Positions 43,906 through 52,885 are shown, numbered from the stretch's first letter. The stretch: 64,000 bases of DNA from an uncultured Lachnospiraceae bacterium (GCA_947632555.1 CANRPU010000005.1:1-64000); one strand, 5' to 3'. The notes: a model not told the origin generated them from the sequence alone. A program made the numbers and translations.

Positions 43906-43934
43906 ATAATATACCACGTTTTAGGTAAAATCAA
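43906..43934 (-). promoter_or_regulatory. Promoter of purC-purF-purB
   Basis: On the minus strand TTGATT (43929-43934) and TATTAT (43906-43911) with a 17-bp spacer. The -35 overlaps the stop codon of the upstream coiled-coil protein gene. Confidence 0.65.
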
Positions 43935-45115
43935 TATGACTTTTCGTACCTTTCCACCATAGCCGTGATCTCCGCGGCATACTCCGGATACGCCGCGGCG
44001 ATTTCCCGGATCTCCGTTCCCGCGCTCTCTTCCAGTTTCCGGTTATAATCCATCTGGCTGCGCAAAGCCTGTCTTCTGATGATCAGGCCGTGGCGGATCT
44101 CCACCATTTCCCGGCTGTCCAGCAGCGCGGCCGGCTCCTCCGTCCATCTGTCGGGGTCTTTCACGCGGTAACGTACGAGAAGCTCCCTGAGCTGTTCCCG
44201 GTGATAGTCCAGCTTGGCATCCGCCTCCGCGAACTGCCGCCGCTCTTCCTTCTCCTCCTGGTACAGCTCCCATCTGTCCTTCAAAACGGCGGCGCTCTCC
44301 ACCCCGTATTTCATATACAGATAGTCCAGCAGATGGGTATTGTTCACATAGCGTATCTTCACCTTATTCTGCAGCAGTATCAGCTTATTGACCGAATTGC
44401 TCAATCTGTTGAGTTCCCGTTCCGCGTCCTTGTATTTGATAAAAACGGCGGTTATGGCAATGGCGGCCGCCGCCACAGAGAGATAATAGCCTATGGCCGT
44501 ATTCATGTGGAAGCCGAACTGCAGGATCAGGAGCATCAGGATACAGGCTCCCAGCGCGGTCAGACAGATGACCGCCATCCCCCGGAGATTGACCAGCATG
44601 GTATTCAGTTCGCTCCTGCGGTAAGCGTAGGCGTGTCTTTCCCCGTCCAGCCGGTTTAGATCCTGCTTTACCAGCTTCTGATATTTCTCGGCTTCCTGCA
44701 GCTTGGCAAGCCCTTCCTCCGCTTCCTTCTCCACGGAACGCATCTGCCGGTATTCGCTGTCCGTCAGATGCCGTTCCCTGTCCAGATAGCGGTTCTTCTC
44801 CTGACGGAGCACCAGCATTTTCCCCGCCACGGTCTTTAACTCGCTCATCTGTTCTTCCGGAAGGGCCTCGATCTCCTCCATGTCCGTCAGATGTCCCGTC
44901 ACCAGATTATATTCCCCGGTGAGAAGTTCCAGCTCCCGCTCCGCGTCCTTTATCTGCTCCAGACAGTTTTCCAGATAACGTTTTCTCTCTTCCCGGTCAT
45001 GAAAATCGATCCGGTCCCGCTCGCAGACGGTTTCCTCCCAATCCCAATTTTCTTCCGGTTCTTTCGCGCGCTTTTTTCTAAAAAGCCATTTCCAAAACTT
45101 ATCAGCCATTGACAT
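43931..45115 (-). CDS. Coiled-coil membrane protein of the DUF5717/DUF5716 operon
   Basis: Not recognised as a named family. Protein of 394 residues: a charged N-terminus, a long Glu/Lys/Arg-rich coiled coil (about residues 35-178), two adjacent membrane helices (about 180-200 and 208-227) and a second coiled coil (about 228-390). The hairpin of two helices with both coiled coils on the same, cytoplasmic side suggests a membrane anchor for a complex. The start at 45115 overlaps the upstream TPR-like gene by 14 bp; an ATG two codons later is equally possible. Fourth and last gene of the unit starting at 50793. Confidence 0.7.
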   Translation of the reverse strand: MSMADKFWKWLFRKKRAKEPEENWDWEETVCERDRIDFHDREERKRYLENCLEQIKDAERELELLTGEYNLVTGHLTDMEEIEALPEEQMSELKTVAGKMLVLRQEKNRYLDRERHLTDSEYRQMRSVEKEAEEGLAKLQEAEKYQKLVKQDLNRLDGERHAYAYRRSELNTMLVNLRGMAVICLTALGACILMLLILQFGFHMNTAIGYYLSVAAAAIAITAVFIKYKDAERELNRLSNSVNKLILLQNKVKIRYVNNTHLLDYLYMKYGVESAAVLKDRWELYQEEKEERRQFAEADAKLDYHREQLRELLVRYRVKDPDRWTEEPAALLDSREMVEIRHGLIIRRQALRSQMDYNRKLEESAGTEIREIAAAYPEYAAEITAMVERYEKSY

Positions 45116-45932
45116 TTTCCCTGTATCGGTCTTTCAGTTCCCGGATTTTTCTGTCGGTTTCCGTATAATAGCCGGAATCCCCCTCGCTCTTCATGCGTCC
45201 GCGTTCTTCCAGATACCGCTTCTGCTCCGAAATTTTCCAGTCCTCCTGTAAAGCCTGTACCCGCCTTTCCAGCTCCAGGGTGCTTTCGTAACGCTCCCCC
45301 AGTCCGGAAACAAAAGAAACATAGTCCCCCTCCGGCAGAAACATCCGCTTGGCCGCCAGATAAGCCAGAAAGCTCTCTTCGTTTCCGTCCATCTCATAAG
45401 CCTGCAGAAACCACTGCGCCGCCTCCTCAAACAGGAACAGGCCGCACAGAGCGGTTCCCTTGTTGTGCATGATCCTGGCCCGCAGTCCTGTTTCCTTTTC
45501 GGGCAGCCGGTCCATCAGTGCGTCGTATTCTATCAGGGCAGGGGCGTATTTACCGTTCTCCACCATATAGTCAATACGGGTCTTCAGCTTTTCATAGGCG
45601 TTCAGCCCCATCCCCTGCAGATAGACTTCCTCGGTCCTCGCGATCTCCGCTTCGTCATACAGTCCCACATAGGAAAGGATCACGCGGACAAAGGCTCCAG
45701 CGGAGGTCCCGTTATGGAGGAGCGGCGCCAGCATGGATGCCAGCTCCGGCAGCTTCACGCCTTCCCCGATCCACTTTACCAGCCTTTTATCCAGGATTTC
45801 CCTGTCCAGCAGAAAAGCGTTTTCCCGCAGCACGTAACAGAGTTCCTCCACAGAGTATACCCGGATATCCAGATTCTCAAAACAATATGGAATTGCGGCG
45901 CATTCGCCTGTCTGCAAAAGAATCCGTTCCAC
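45102..45932 (-). CDS. TPR-like protein of the DUF5717/DUF5716 operon
   Basis: Not recognised as a named family. All-helical protein of 276 residues. Residues ~20-110 resemble a compact helical domain (VYSVEELCYVLRENAFLLDREILDKRL). Residues ~115-215 show TPR-like helical pairs (NAYEKLKTRIDYMVENGKYAPALIEYDALMDRL, LRARIMHNKGTALCGLFLFEEAAQWFLQAYEMDGNEE). The C-terminus is a charged helix or coiled coil (RVQALQEDWKISEQKRYLEERGRM). TPR proteins are common Hsp70 partners, and the gene overlaps the DUF5716 (Hsp70-like) gene by one base. No signal peptide or membrane helix. Confidence 0.72.
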   Translation of the reverse strand: MERILLQTGECAAIPYCFENLDIRVYSVEELCYVLRENAFLLDREILDKRLVKWIGEGVKLPELASMLAPLLHNGTSAGAFVRVILSYVGLYDEAEIARTEEVYLQGMGLNAYEKLKTRIDYMVENGKYAPALIEYDALMDRLPEKETGLRARIMHNKGTALCGLFLFEEAAQWFLQAYEMDGNEESFLAYLAAKRMFLPEGDYVSFVSGLGERYESTLELERRVQALQEDWKISEQKRYLEERGRMKSEGDSGYYTETDRKIRELKDRYRENVNG

Positions 45933-47212
45933 TATTCTACCTCAAAACTTTCCGTCCACATCTGATGGCTGGCAGGAAAAAGCTCGCCAAAACCCATATC
46001 TTCCACGGACAGACGGACATGATTTTTTGCCGTCATCCGCAGTTCCATATGCAGCCGGGAAAAGGCGCCGGTCCTGACGGGCAGGCCCTCCAGCGTAACT
46101 TCCGCCCTTTTTATATCCCTGCCGTTTAAGGGCGTGATGATCAGGGAAAAACTGTTGCCTTCCTCCAGAAGGAAATCCACGTTTCCCACCGCTTCATACC
46201 AGCTGGTGCCGGCATCCAGCAAGGCATAATAGGAATCCTCCCCCCGCCGCCTTACCTTCATCCCGATATTGGATTTTAATTTATCCTCTCCCAGAAATAC
46301 ATAATTTTTTCCGGTTTCACTGGCGGAAAGCCTCTCCGTCATACCATAGCAGGCGCCCTTGCTGTAGAGATTGTTTCCCTGAAAAACACGCCTGCCCCTG
46401 CAGAGGAACCGCAGGGATTCCTTCAGCCACTCCTCCGAGAAATCCTCCCCGATCAAATATACGGAACTGATGATGCGCCCTTCGCAGACCTTCTTCGTAA
46501 TCTCTAAAAAACGCGCGTCCAGCTGCCGGTACAGACTGTCCTGCAGAGCGGCGTCTTCTATCCCCGCCGCGCCGGACAGAAACGGATATTCCTCCTTATC
46601 CATAAAAGCCACCACGGGAGTGGTATGCCGGTTACACTGCATACAGAAAAACCGCATGCGTTCCCCGGCGTAGTCACAGACCAATACCTGCTGCTGCCAC
46701 AATTCCTCCGGCTGTCTTATGGTATAGTGAAAAAAACTTTCCAGATGGCTCTGATAACTGATCAGCGCGGTTTTGAGCCCCAGTCCGGCGGAAACCGCGT
46801 TCAGCACTTCCACCATCCTTTCGTCCAGCTCCTCGCAGGTGAACATCAGAGCCGCTATCCTGTCCGGAGAGGAAACCACGTTTAACAGGCTCAGGCTCCT
46901 CTTGACAAACAACGTCAGCAGCGCCACGGGGTCGTACTCTTCTTCGTCCAGGAATACCGGTTCTCCCCTGCGGGCTCCCTCCACCAGATCATCCGCCAGG
47001 AAGCCTTCCACCGTTTCCGCGTGCCGGAAAGCATCTTTTCCGTAAAACCACTGGCTTACTCCCGGCCGTTTGCACAGTACGGTGGGAATATTGTAGACCT
47101 GCGCTCCCGCCACCAGGGACAATGTTTCCGGTATGCTGTTTTCATATGTGCAGCAGCTGATCTGAGAAAACCGGTTCCCCAGATCATATCCTACGATCAG
47201 CTTTTCCTTCAT
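45932..47212 (-). CDS. DUF5716 family protein, Hsp70/actin-like ATPase fold
   Basis: Protein of 426 residues of a family named DUF5716 in Clostridia (recalled, not searched). The order of segments parallels Hsp70: phosphate-1 loop LIVGYDLGNRFSQIS at the N-terminus (compare GIDLGTTNS), IPTVLCKRPGVSQWFYGKDA, a connecting helix with ALMFTCEELDERMVEVLNAVSAGLGL, phosphate-2 segment QQVLVCDYAGERMRFF, and an adenosine-type segment SSVYLIGEDFSEEWLKESL...YSKGACYGM. A beta-rich C-terminal domain (~310-426) could play the part of the Hsp70 substrate-binding domain. Several canonical catalytic residues differ, so ATPase activity is uncertain. It starts 17 bp after the DUF5717 gene. Confidence 0.8.
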   Translation of the reverse strand: MKEKLIVGYDLGNRFSQISCCTYENSIPETLSLVAGAQVYNIPTVLCKRPGVSQWFYGKDAFRHAETVEGFLADDLVEGARRGEPVFLDEEEYDPVALLTLFVKRSLSLLNVVSSPDRIAALMFTCEELDERMVEVLNAVSAGLGLKTALISYQSHLESFFHYTIRQPEELWQQQVLVCDYAGERMRFFCMQCNRHTTPVVAFMDKEEYPFLSGAAGIEDAALQDSLYRQLDARFLEITKKVCEGRIISSVYLIGEDFSEEWLKESLRFLCRGRRVFQGNNLYSKGACYGMTERLSASETGKNYVFLGEDKLKSNIGMKVRRRGEDSYYALLDAGTSWYEAVGNVDFLLEEGNSFSLIITPLNGRDIKRAEVTLEGLPVRTGAFSRLHMELRMTAKNHVRLSVEDMGFGELFPASHQMWTESFEVE

Positions 47213-47229
47213 CCGTCCTTTCCCCTCCG

Positions 47230-50200
47230 TTACCGCAGTCCGAACAAACCGTTCTTCAGATATTCCGTACGCTCATATTCCTCCAGGAGCTTATCCACCG
47301 TGTCATAATCCTGCAGGGTATTGCTGATGCAGATATCGTTCACCAAACAGAATTTGCTCTCCAGATTCCAGCCTCCCACATCGCTCTTCTGTATGGAAGC
47401 GCTCTCAGTAAGCTGTTCGCTGCCTCCCTGTTCCTCCACAATATAATATTGCAGACTTTCGCCGAAAAACAGCACAAACTCCTTGAAGCATACGCCTCCC
47501 ACGGTTTCCCGCATTTCCTCCGTCAGATACTCCGGCTCTCCGCTCTCCGGCATCTCTATGCAGTAGTGCAGAACGGCCCTGGCATCCGGATGGGCTCTGT
47601 ATTCCACGATCGTCCTGTCGGAAAGCTGGTTGAGCTTCGCATCCCGCAGGTCCTTAAACTCCGTAAACATTTTCAGGAAAATACGCTCTTCCAGCAGTTC
47701 CCTGATAAACCGGCGGATGATCTCCTGTCCCCCGGCGGTCATCCTGTCCTTGTTTTCGGCGTAGAACTTCACATAGGCCAGCCTGCAGACCTGGTTCACG
47801 TCCTCGCCCCGTTTAAAGCGTTCCGTGATCACGTCGAACACATATCCGTCCGTCAGGCGGTCCTTGGCGAAATATTCATAAGCGCACTGGGAGAGAAAGG
47901 CTTCTTCCACGTCATTGCCGCCGCCTTCTTTTTCAAAGGTGCGGAAAATATCCATCTTTTCTCCTACGAAAGAACCGGTAAAGAGCATCTGCACCAGCAT
48001 TCGCTCGCACAGGTCTTTACAGGACTCCCCGAACGCGCGCGCGGCTTTGTAAATATCCCGCATATCCTTTGTCATGCCCTGGAAATACAGGATCAGGTAG
48101 CGCAGTCCCCTCTCGTCATATTTCCCGCGCTTGAAAGCATACCACACCGCTTCCGTGAGCACCCTGTCTTCCGCGAACTCCCATTCCTGGATCAGACGGG
48201 AACAAAGTCTGACCAGCACCTTGGGCTCCATGCCGAAGGGGCCGTATTCCCTCAGCCATTCTAACGCCTTCTCCTTCTGCCCCCGGACAACCAGCAGCCT
48301 GAACAGTTCTGCCCGGTCCGCTGCCGGATAGCCTTCCGGCGTAAGCTGTTCCAGAAAAGTATCCAATTCCTGGAGCCTGTCATTTTCATAGTAATACTGC
48401 AGCAGCTTTTTCCTGATATCCCGTTTCAGGCCCTCCTGCAATTTTTCCTCTTCCAGCAGGCACCGGAAACGCAGTTCGTTTTCTTCCGTGATCTCCGCCG
48501 TTTCCGTTCCGTTCAGGCACAGGCTGATATTCAGGTCCCGGTTGTCATAAACGTGCGGAGCCGCCAGCTTCAGCAGCCTGCCGGGAAGGATCAGCTTTTC
48601 TATGGTATAGGATACTCCCGTCATGTAACGGTTCCCGCTGCCGTCCTCAAACAACAGCCGGCTTTCCGGTGACGGCAGGGATACCAGGACCCGCCCGTCC
48701 GTTACGGGATAACGGATCTCCCCTTCAAACCCGGCCTGGCAGACAATGGCGTAACGGATGTCATCCGCGGCTATCTCCACCAGGTTCATGAAAAGAAGGC
48801 CGCCCAGCGCCGCCGCCGTCTGGGGCGTCAGCAGACTCTCCGTCAGCACGTTTTTATACAGATAGGCCAGTTCCCGATTGATCCGCCCTCTGGCCAGCTG
48901 CTCCAGGACAAACCGTTCCATACTGTCACGGTAGCTCTCGTAAAGTTCGGGAAACTCTTCCCTGTGCCTGTATACATCGGCATACAAAAAAGCCGCCGGT
49001 TCATAGTCCAGGCTGTTCTGATAGGCAAAATACATCAGTACCATACGGGGCAGCGCTTCTGTGGTATTGGGATCTATACTCATCATGTAGTGCTCATACA
49101 GACGGGTGATCCGAAGCTCCGCTTCCACACCCAGCGCGTACCAGCGAAAATACTGCCTGCCCGTCTTGCCTCCCTTGATCAGCAGGCTGCATATCTCCTG
49201 CAGCACGCGGGTATCGGGCGCGTATTCATAACAGGATCTCAGGATGCGGTATACACAGTCCGAATACTCCCTCTCCCGCTGGACCAAATAGACAAACTGC
49301 TGGACCACGTCCCCACTCAGCGCCTGATAACGGGCCCCGCAGGTCAGTACCTTTTTCTCAAAATCCCCCAGCTTTATCAGCAGAGAAGGATTCTGGTCCA
49401 GCAGCAGCAGCGCCTCTATGTACAGCACGGGACTTCTGCTCCCTCTCCCGTACTGTTCTTCAAGGAACATCCATTTCTTGGAAAAGCTCCTGCCGTATTC
49501 CTCCGAGAGATACAAAAGCAGCCACGCTATCCGCCACTCCTCACGGTTCTTTTTATAAAGATACTCCACCTGCTCCGTGATCTCGTCCACGTAATCGTCT
49601 TCCCGCCGTATCAGCGTGGTCAGGTACAGATAATAAGCCAGCCATACCGGTTCCTCTTCCTCCATGCCGTCCAGGATATCGGCGGCGTGATCCAGGATCC
49701 AGCGGGCTTCATTATAGCGTTCCCCGGTGATCAAAAGCTGCGCCTGAAACAGTCTGGCAGGTACATTGCTCTCATCCTGAGCCGCCAGTTTCTCCGCCAG
49801 AGGCGTACTTTCCCGCAGCCACGCGGCGGCGGTTATCTTTTTCAGGCGGAACTCCCGGTACAGCTGCATCAGATGCAGCACAAGCCCCTTTTTATAAAGC
49901 GACTTTCTCACCCCGGCGCCGCTTCCCTTCTGGTTGACGATCACGGGGATCTTCTTTTCCCCGTACCGGTCCCAAAGCCGGATGCTGCCGTAATTGTTGC
50001 CGGCGTGCAGGCCGCTTTCCCTGATATAGACGGGCAGTCTGCAGAAATTGCCCAGAAAATCCGCTTCGGTAACGCAGTCCTTCTCCACATAGAGAAAACT
50101 GCCCTCCGCTTCCACAAACAGCCGGGCGGCTCCCCAGCCGTTGCGCGTGATCCTTATGCCGGTTTCTTCCTCTTCCTGTATATCTTCCAGACGGATCTCC

Positions 50201-50793
50201 TGTACGTCCGTCAGATACTCTATCTTTTGCTTCTTGTTGATCCCGATCAGAAATTCTTCCACGTTCTGTTCATTGCCGGGTACGGCCGACAGTCCTCTGT
50301 AATAGTCGTAGTACTGCCTGTCGCTGCCGTTGAACACCCTTCGGAAATCCTCGGTATAAAACAGGGCCGCGGCCTCTTCCGGATTGGTCCTGGCCAGATT
50401 GGTAAAATGAAAAAGATTCCTGATACTGCCGAGGGAAGAGGTCAGGACTTTATATTCCACATTCACCACAAAGGGCAGATAGCATTCTCCCTGATTGCTG
50501 ATGACCTGAAATTCCCCTTTGACCACTTCGCCCTCTTCCAGCGTTTCCGCGTGAAAACAGAACGCGATCTCTTCCCGGCTGCCGTAAAATTCCTCCGTCA
50601 GACATTCCATCCGGCTGTCCGACGAAAATACCAGCCCCTTGGTCAGCCTGCCTTCCTCTCCGAACACGGTAAACGAACCTTCCAGGGTTTCACCTGCCAA
50701 AACGGTAAGTTCCAGCTTTGAGCATGAAAAATTCACGGAGCCTTTTTCATATTCCAAGTCACCTTCCAGAATCCTGTCGATCACCGCTCTCAA
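47230..50793 (-). CDS. DUF5717 family protein, large beta-sandwich plus helical-repeat protein
   Basis: Protein of 1187 residues belonging to what I recall as DUF5717. Residues ~1-130 and ~195-300 look like two BACON/immunoglobulin-like beta-sandwiches (LTVLAGETLEGSFTVFGEEG; LPVYIRESGLHAGNNYGSIRLWD). Residues ~310-1030 are a long helical-repeat solenoid interrupted near 690-790 by another beta segment, and the last ~130 residues form a separate domain. No signal peptide or membrane helix, so it is cytoplasmic despite Ig-like domains. The start is a TTG at 50793 with GAGGGTG upstream. First gene of a four-gene unit with a promoter at 50831-50860. Probably a scaffold; function unknown. Confidence 0.8.
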   Translation of the reverse strand: MRAVIDRILEGDLEYEKGSVNFSCSKLELTVLAGETLEGSFTVFGEEGRLTKGLVFSSDSRMECLTEEFYGSREEIAFCFHAETLEEGEVVKGEFQVISNQGECYLPFVVNVEYKVLTSSLGSIRNLFHFTNLARTNPEEAAALFYTEDFRRVFNGSDRQYYDYYRGLSAVPGNEQNVEEFLIGINKKQKIEYLTDVQEIRLEDIQEEEETGIRITRNGWGAARLFVEAEGSFLYVEKDCVTEADFLGNFCRLPVYIRESGLHAGNNYGSIRLWDRYGEKKIPVIVNQKGSGAGVRKSLYKKGLVLHLMQLYREFRLKKITAAAWLRESTPLAEKLAAQDESNVPARLFQAQLLITGERYNEARWILDHAADILDGMEEEEPVWLAYYLYLTTLIRREDDYVDEITEQVEYLYKKNREEWRIAWLLLYLSEEYGRSFSKKWMFLEEQYGRGSRSPVLYIEALLLLDQNPSLLIKLGDFEKKVLTCGARYQALSGDVVQQFVYLVQREREYSDCVYRILRSCYEYAPDTRVLQEICSLLIKGGKTGRQYFRWYALGVEAELRITRLYEHYMMSIDPNTTEALPRMVLMYFAYQNSLDYEPAAFLYADVYRHREEFPELYESYRDSMERFVLEQLARGRINRELAYLYKNVLTESLLTPQTAAALGGLLFMNLVEIAADDIRYAIVCQAGFEGEIRYPVTDGRVLVSLPSPESRLLFEDGSGNRYMTGVSYTIEKLILPGRLLKLAAPHVYDNRDLNISLCLNGTETAEITEENELRFRCLLEEEKLQEGLKRDIRKKLLQYYYENDRLQELDTFLEQLTPEGYPAADRAELFRLLVVRGQKEKALEWLREYGPFGMEPKVLVRLCSRLIQEWEFAEDRVLTEAVWYAFKRGKYDERGLRYLILYFQGMTKDMRDIYKAARAFGESCKDLCERMLVQMLFTGSFVGEKMDIFRTFEKEGGGNDVEEAFLSQCAYEYFAKDRLTDGYVFDVITERFKRGEDVNQVCRLAYVKFYAENKDRMTAGGQEIIRRFIRELLEERIFLKMFTEFKDLRDAKLNQLSDRTIVEYRAHPDARAVLHYCIEMPESGEPEYLTEEMRETVGGVCFKEFVLFFGESLQYYIVEEQGGSEQLTESASIQKSDVGGWNLESKFCLVNDICISNTLQDYDTVDKLLEEYERTEYLKNGLFGLR

Positions 50794-50830
50794 GTTCTCA
50801 CCCTCTTTGTCTTATTGTACCGATATGATG

Positions 50831-50860
50831 ATTATAACATTTCCCCATACGGTTAGGCAA
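50831..50860 (-). promoter_or_regulatory. Promoter of the DUF5717-DUF5716 operon
   Basis: On the minus strand TTGCCT (50855-50860) and TATAAT (50831-50836), 18 bp apart, with TG before the -10 as an extended element; about 40 bp upstream of the TTG start. Confidence 0.65.
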
Positions 50861-50921
50861 ACATATTTTACGCTTTTTCGGTATTTCCGGCCTTCGTAAA
50901 GTTCCGTTTAAAAAACCTCCG

Positions 50922-50929
50922 CATATACT
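50922..50929 (+). promoter_or_regulatory. Possible sporulation-type -10 (CATATACT)
   Basis: CATATACT matches the CATAnAnT core of sigma-E/sigma-K -10 elements and lies 31 bp before a SpoIID-like gene. No convincing -35 is visible, so the call is tentative. Confidence 0.3.
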
Positions 50930-50960
50930 GTCTGTAAAGCATATATGCAGAGGTTATTCC

Positions 50961-52226
50961 ATGTCAGAATATTTACATGCCGCCCAGGCACCCGAAGGGG
51001 CCTATCAAGGCGCACTGCGCATCAACGTCACGTCCTCCCTGGGACAGATTCCCATAGAGGGCGCCACCGTATCCATTTCCCCCAGCGGCGAACCGGAAAA
51101 TGTCCTGCAGGAGCTTTCCACGGATATTTCCGGCCTTACTTCCACCATCGAGCTGCCCGCCCCCGACCTGGAGTACAGTTTGGAACCGGAAAGCACCGTA
51201 CAGCCTTACACCGACTATGATATCACCGTCACCGCCCCCGGTTACGAGCCCGTTGTCATTACCGGCACCGAACTGCTCCCGGAAGTGACCGCCATACAGC
51301 CCGTCCGTATGAATCCACTGGAGATCACGGAAGAAGACGCCAAGCTGGTGGACATTCCCGCCCATACTCTCTGGGGCACCTACCCCGCCAAAATACCGGA
51401 AGCGGAGGTAAAACCTCTTCCCGAAAGCGGCGAGATCGTACTGAGCAGAGTTGTCATCCCGGAGTACGTGGTCGTGCACAACGGGGTCCCCACCGACAAA
51501 AGCGCTCCCAACTACTGGGTAAGATATACCGATTACATTAAAAACGTGGCTTCCTCGGAGATCTACGCCACCTGGCCGGAAGCCACTATCTACGCCAACA
51601 TCCTGGCTATCATGTCCTTTACTTTAAACAGAGTATATACGGAATTTTACCGAAATCAGGGTTATAATTTCACCATCACCAGTTCCACCGCCTATGACCA
51701 GAAATGGATCTACGGCCGCAACACCTATGAAAACATTGACAGACTGGTGGATTCCATTTTCGTCAACTATCTGTCCCGGCCCGGCGTGCGCCAGCCCATC
51801 TTTACTTCCTACTGCGACGGACAGAGGGTCACCTGCAAAGGTCTGAGCCAGTGGGGGTCCAAATATCTGGGGGACCAAGGCTATTCGGCCATTGAGATCT
51901 TACGCTATTATTACGGCAGCAGCATCTATATCAACACTGCCGTCAGCGTTTCCGGCGTTCCTTCTTCCTGGCCCGGTTACGATCTGACCATCGGTTCCTC
52001 CGGGGAAAAGGTCCGCCAGCTGCAGCAGCAGCTCAACCGGATCGCGCAGAACTACCCTGCCATACCCACCCTTGTGGCGGACGGCATCTACGGCCCGCGC
52101 ACCGCGGAGTCAGTACGGATCTTCCAGGGTATCTTCGACCTTTCCCCCACCGGCATAACGGATTTTCCCACCTGGTACGCCATATCCCGTATTTATGTAG
52201 CCGTCAGCCGGATCGCGGAACCCTGA
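50961..52226 (+). CDS. SpoIID-like protein with peptidoglycan-binding domain
   Basis: Protein of 421 residues in three parts. Residues ~15-125 look like a carboxypeptidase-regulatory/Ig-type beta domain (LRINVTSSLGQIPIEGATVSIS). Residues ~145-325 resemble the SpoIID/LytB fold, with the tell-tale VTCKGLSQWGSKYLGDQGYSAIEILRYYYG; SpoIID cleaves denuded peptidoglycan during engulfment. Residues ~340-415 form a PG_binding_1 domain (SSGEKVRQLQQQLNRI...DGIYGPRTAESVRIFQ). There is no signal peptide, as in some proteins made in the mother cell and deposited on the spore. GAGG lies seven bases before the ATG. The spore role is inference. Confidence 0.75.
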   Translation: MSEYLHAAQAPEGAYQGALRINVTSSLGQIPIEGATVSISPSGEPENVLQELSTDISGLTSTIELPAPDLEYSLEPESTVQPYTDYDITVTAPGYEPVVITGTELLPEVTAIQPVRMNPLEITEEDAKLVDIPAHTLWGTYPAKIPEAEVKPLPESGEIVLSRVVIPEYVVVHNGVPTDKSAPNYWVRYTDYIKNVASSEIYATWPEATIYANILAIMSFTLNRVYTEFYRNQGYNFTITSSTAYDQKWIYGRNTYENIDRLVDSIFVNYLSRPGVRQPIFTSYCDGQRVTCKGLSQWGSKYLGDQGYSAIEILRYYYGSSIYINTAVSVSGVPSSWPGYDLTIGSSGEKVRQLQQQLNRIAQNYPAIPTLVADGIYGPRTAESVRIFQGIFDLSPTGITDFPTWYAISRIYVAVSRIAEP

Positions 52227-52228
52227 TC

Positions 52229-52885
52229 CTAAAACATTTTTCTGCCGTTGATGATCAGACTGAATTCCAGTCCCAGTTTCTGGGCAGCCTGCCTGCAGAG
52301 GAGCATACGGTCCATCACGAACTCAAAATAATCCATCACGCTGCAGCGGTTCTGTTCCGTTTTGACAGTCAGTTTTATGTCACGGGTGTCCACTTCCAGA
52401 TGGGCTTCCGTGGCATAGTAATTGGCTTTATCCCCTTTATTAAAAGCGCCGATATCGGTCTTGCGCACCCGTTCCGGCCGCAGATCCGCGGCATCCGCCA
52501 GGATCAGCGCCGCCGTTATGTCACTTACGGGAGAGGCGCCCTCTCCCTCATAATTTTCCACCGCGGTAACGATCCGGGCAATCTCATCAGGGGCCGCATC
52601 CATTTTTTCCAGCAGGCGGAGCACCACCGCGCCGCCGTATTCTCCATGGGAATCCTCTCCCACCATATATCCGATATCATGCAGATAGCCCGCTATGGCA
52701 CCCAGCTCCATCTCGCGCAGGCTGCTTCCCACGGCGTCCAGTATCTCCCGCGTCATCTCCGCCACCCTGGTGGCGTGGGGAATGCCGTGTTCCTTTCCCC
52801 CCTTAGGCAGATGCTCCTCGTCTGCCCTTAAAATACATTTTGTGACCAGATCGTTCTGCGCCACATCTTCAAATTGAATTCTCAT
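52229..52885 (-). CDS. HD domain protein, probable metal-dependent phosphohydrolase
   Basis: Protein of 218 residues with the HD-superfamily pattern H...HD...D: HATRVAEMTREIL, then GAIAGYLHDIGYMVGEDSHGEYGG and ALILADAADLRPERVR. This group hydrolyses phosphate esters of nucleotides; the exact substrate is unknown. The C-terminal ~70 residues (VDTRDIKLTVKTEQNRCSVMDYFEFVMDRMLLC) form a helical tail. The ATG at 52885 has GAGG six bases upstream; two earlier in-frame ATGs exist (52897, 52915). Promoter at 52933-52962. Converges with the SpoIID-like gene. Confidence 0.85.
   Translation of the reverse strand: MRIQFEDVAQNDLVTKCILRADEEHLPKGGKEHGIPHATRVAEMTREILDAVGSSLREMELGAIAGYLHDIGYMVGEDSHGEYGGAVVLRLLEKMDAAPDEIARIVTAVENYEGEGASPVSDITAALILADAADLRPERVRKTDIGAFNKGDKANYYATEAHLEVDTRDIKLTVKTEQNRCSVMDYFEFVMDRMLLCRQAAQKLGLEFSLIINGRKMF

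Noticed and set aside
43843-43930. Purine riboswitch before purC
   Set aside because: Under 70 bases of leader and no paired loop motifs of the purine aptamer.
48964-50721. 585-codon plus-strand frame opposite the DUF5717 gene
   Set aside because: Antisense shadow produced by GC-rich codon bias; the minus-strand protein has coherent domains and coupled neighbours.
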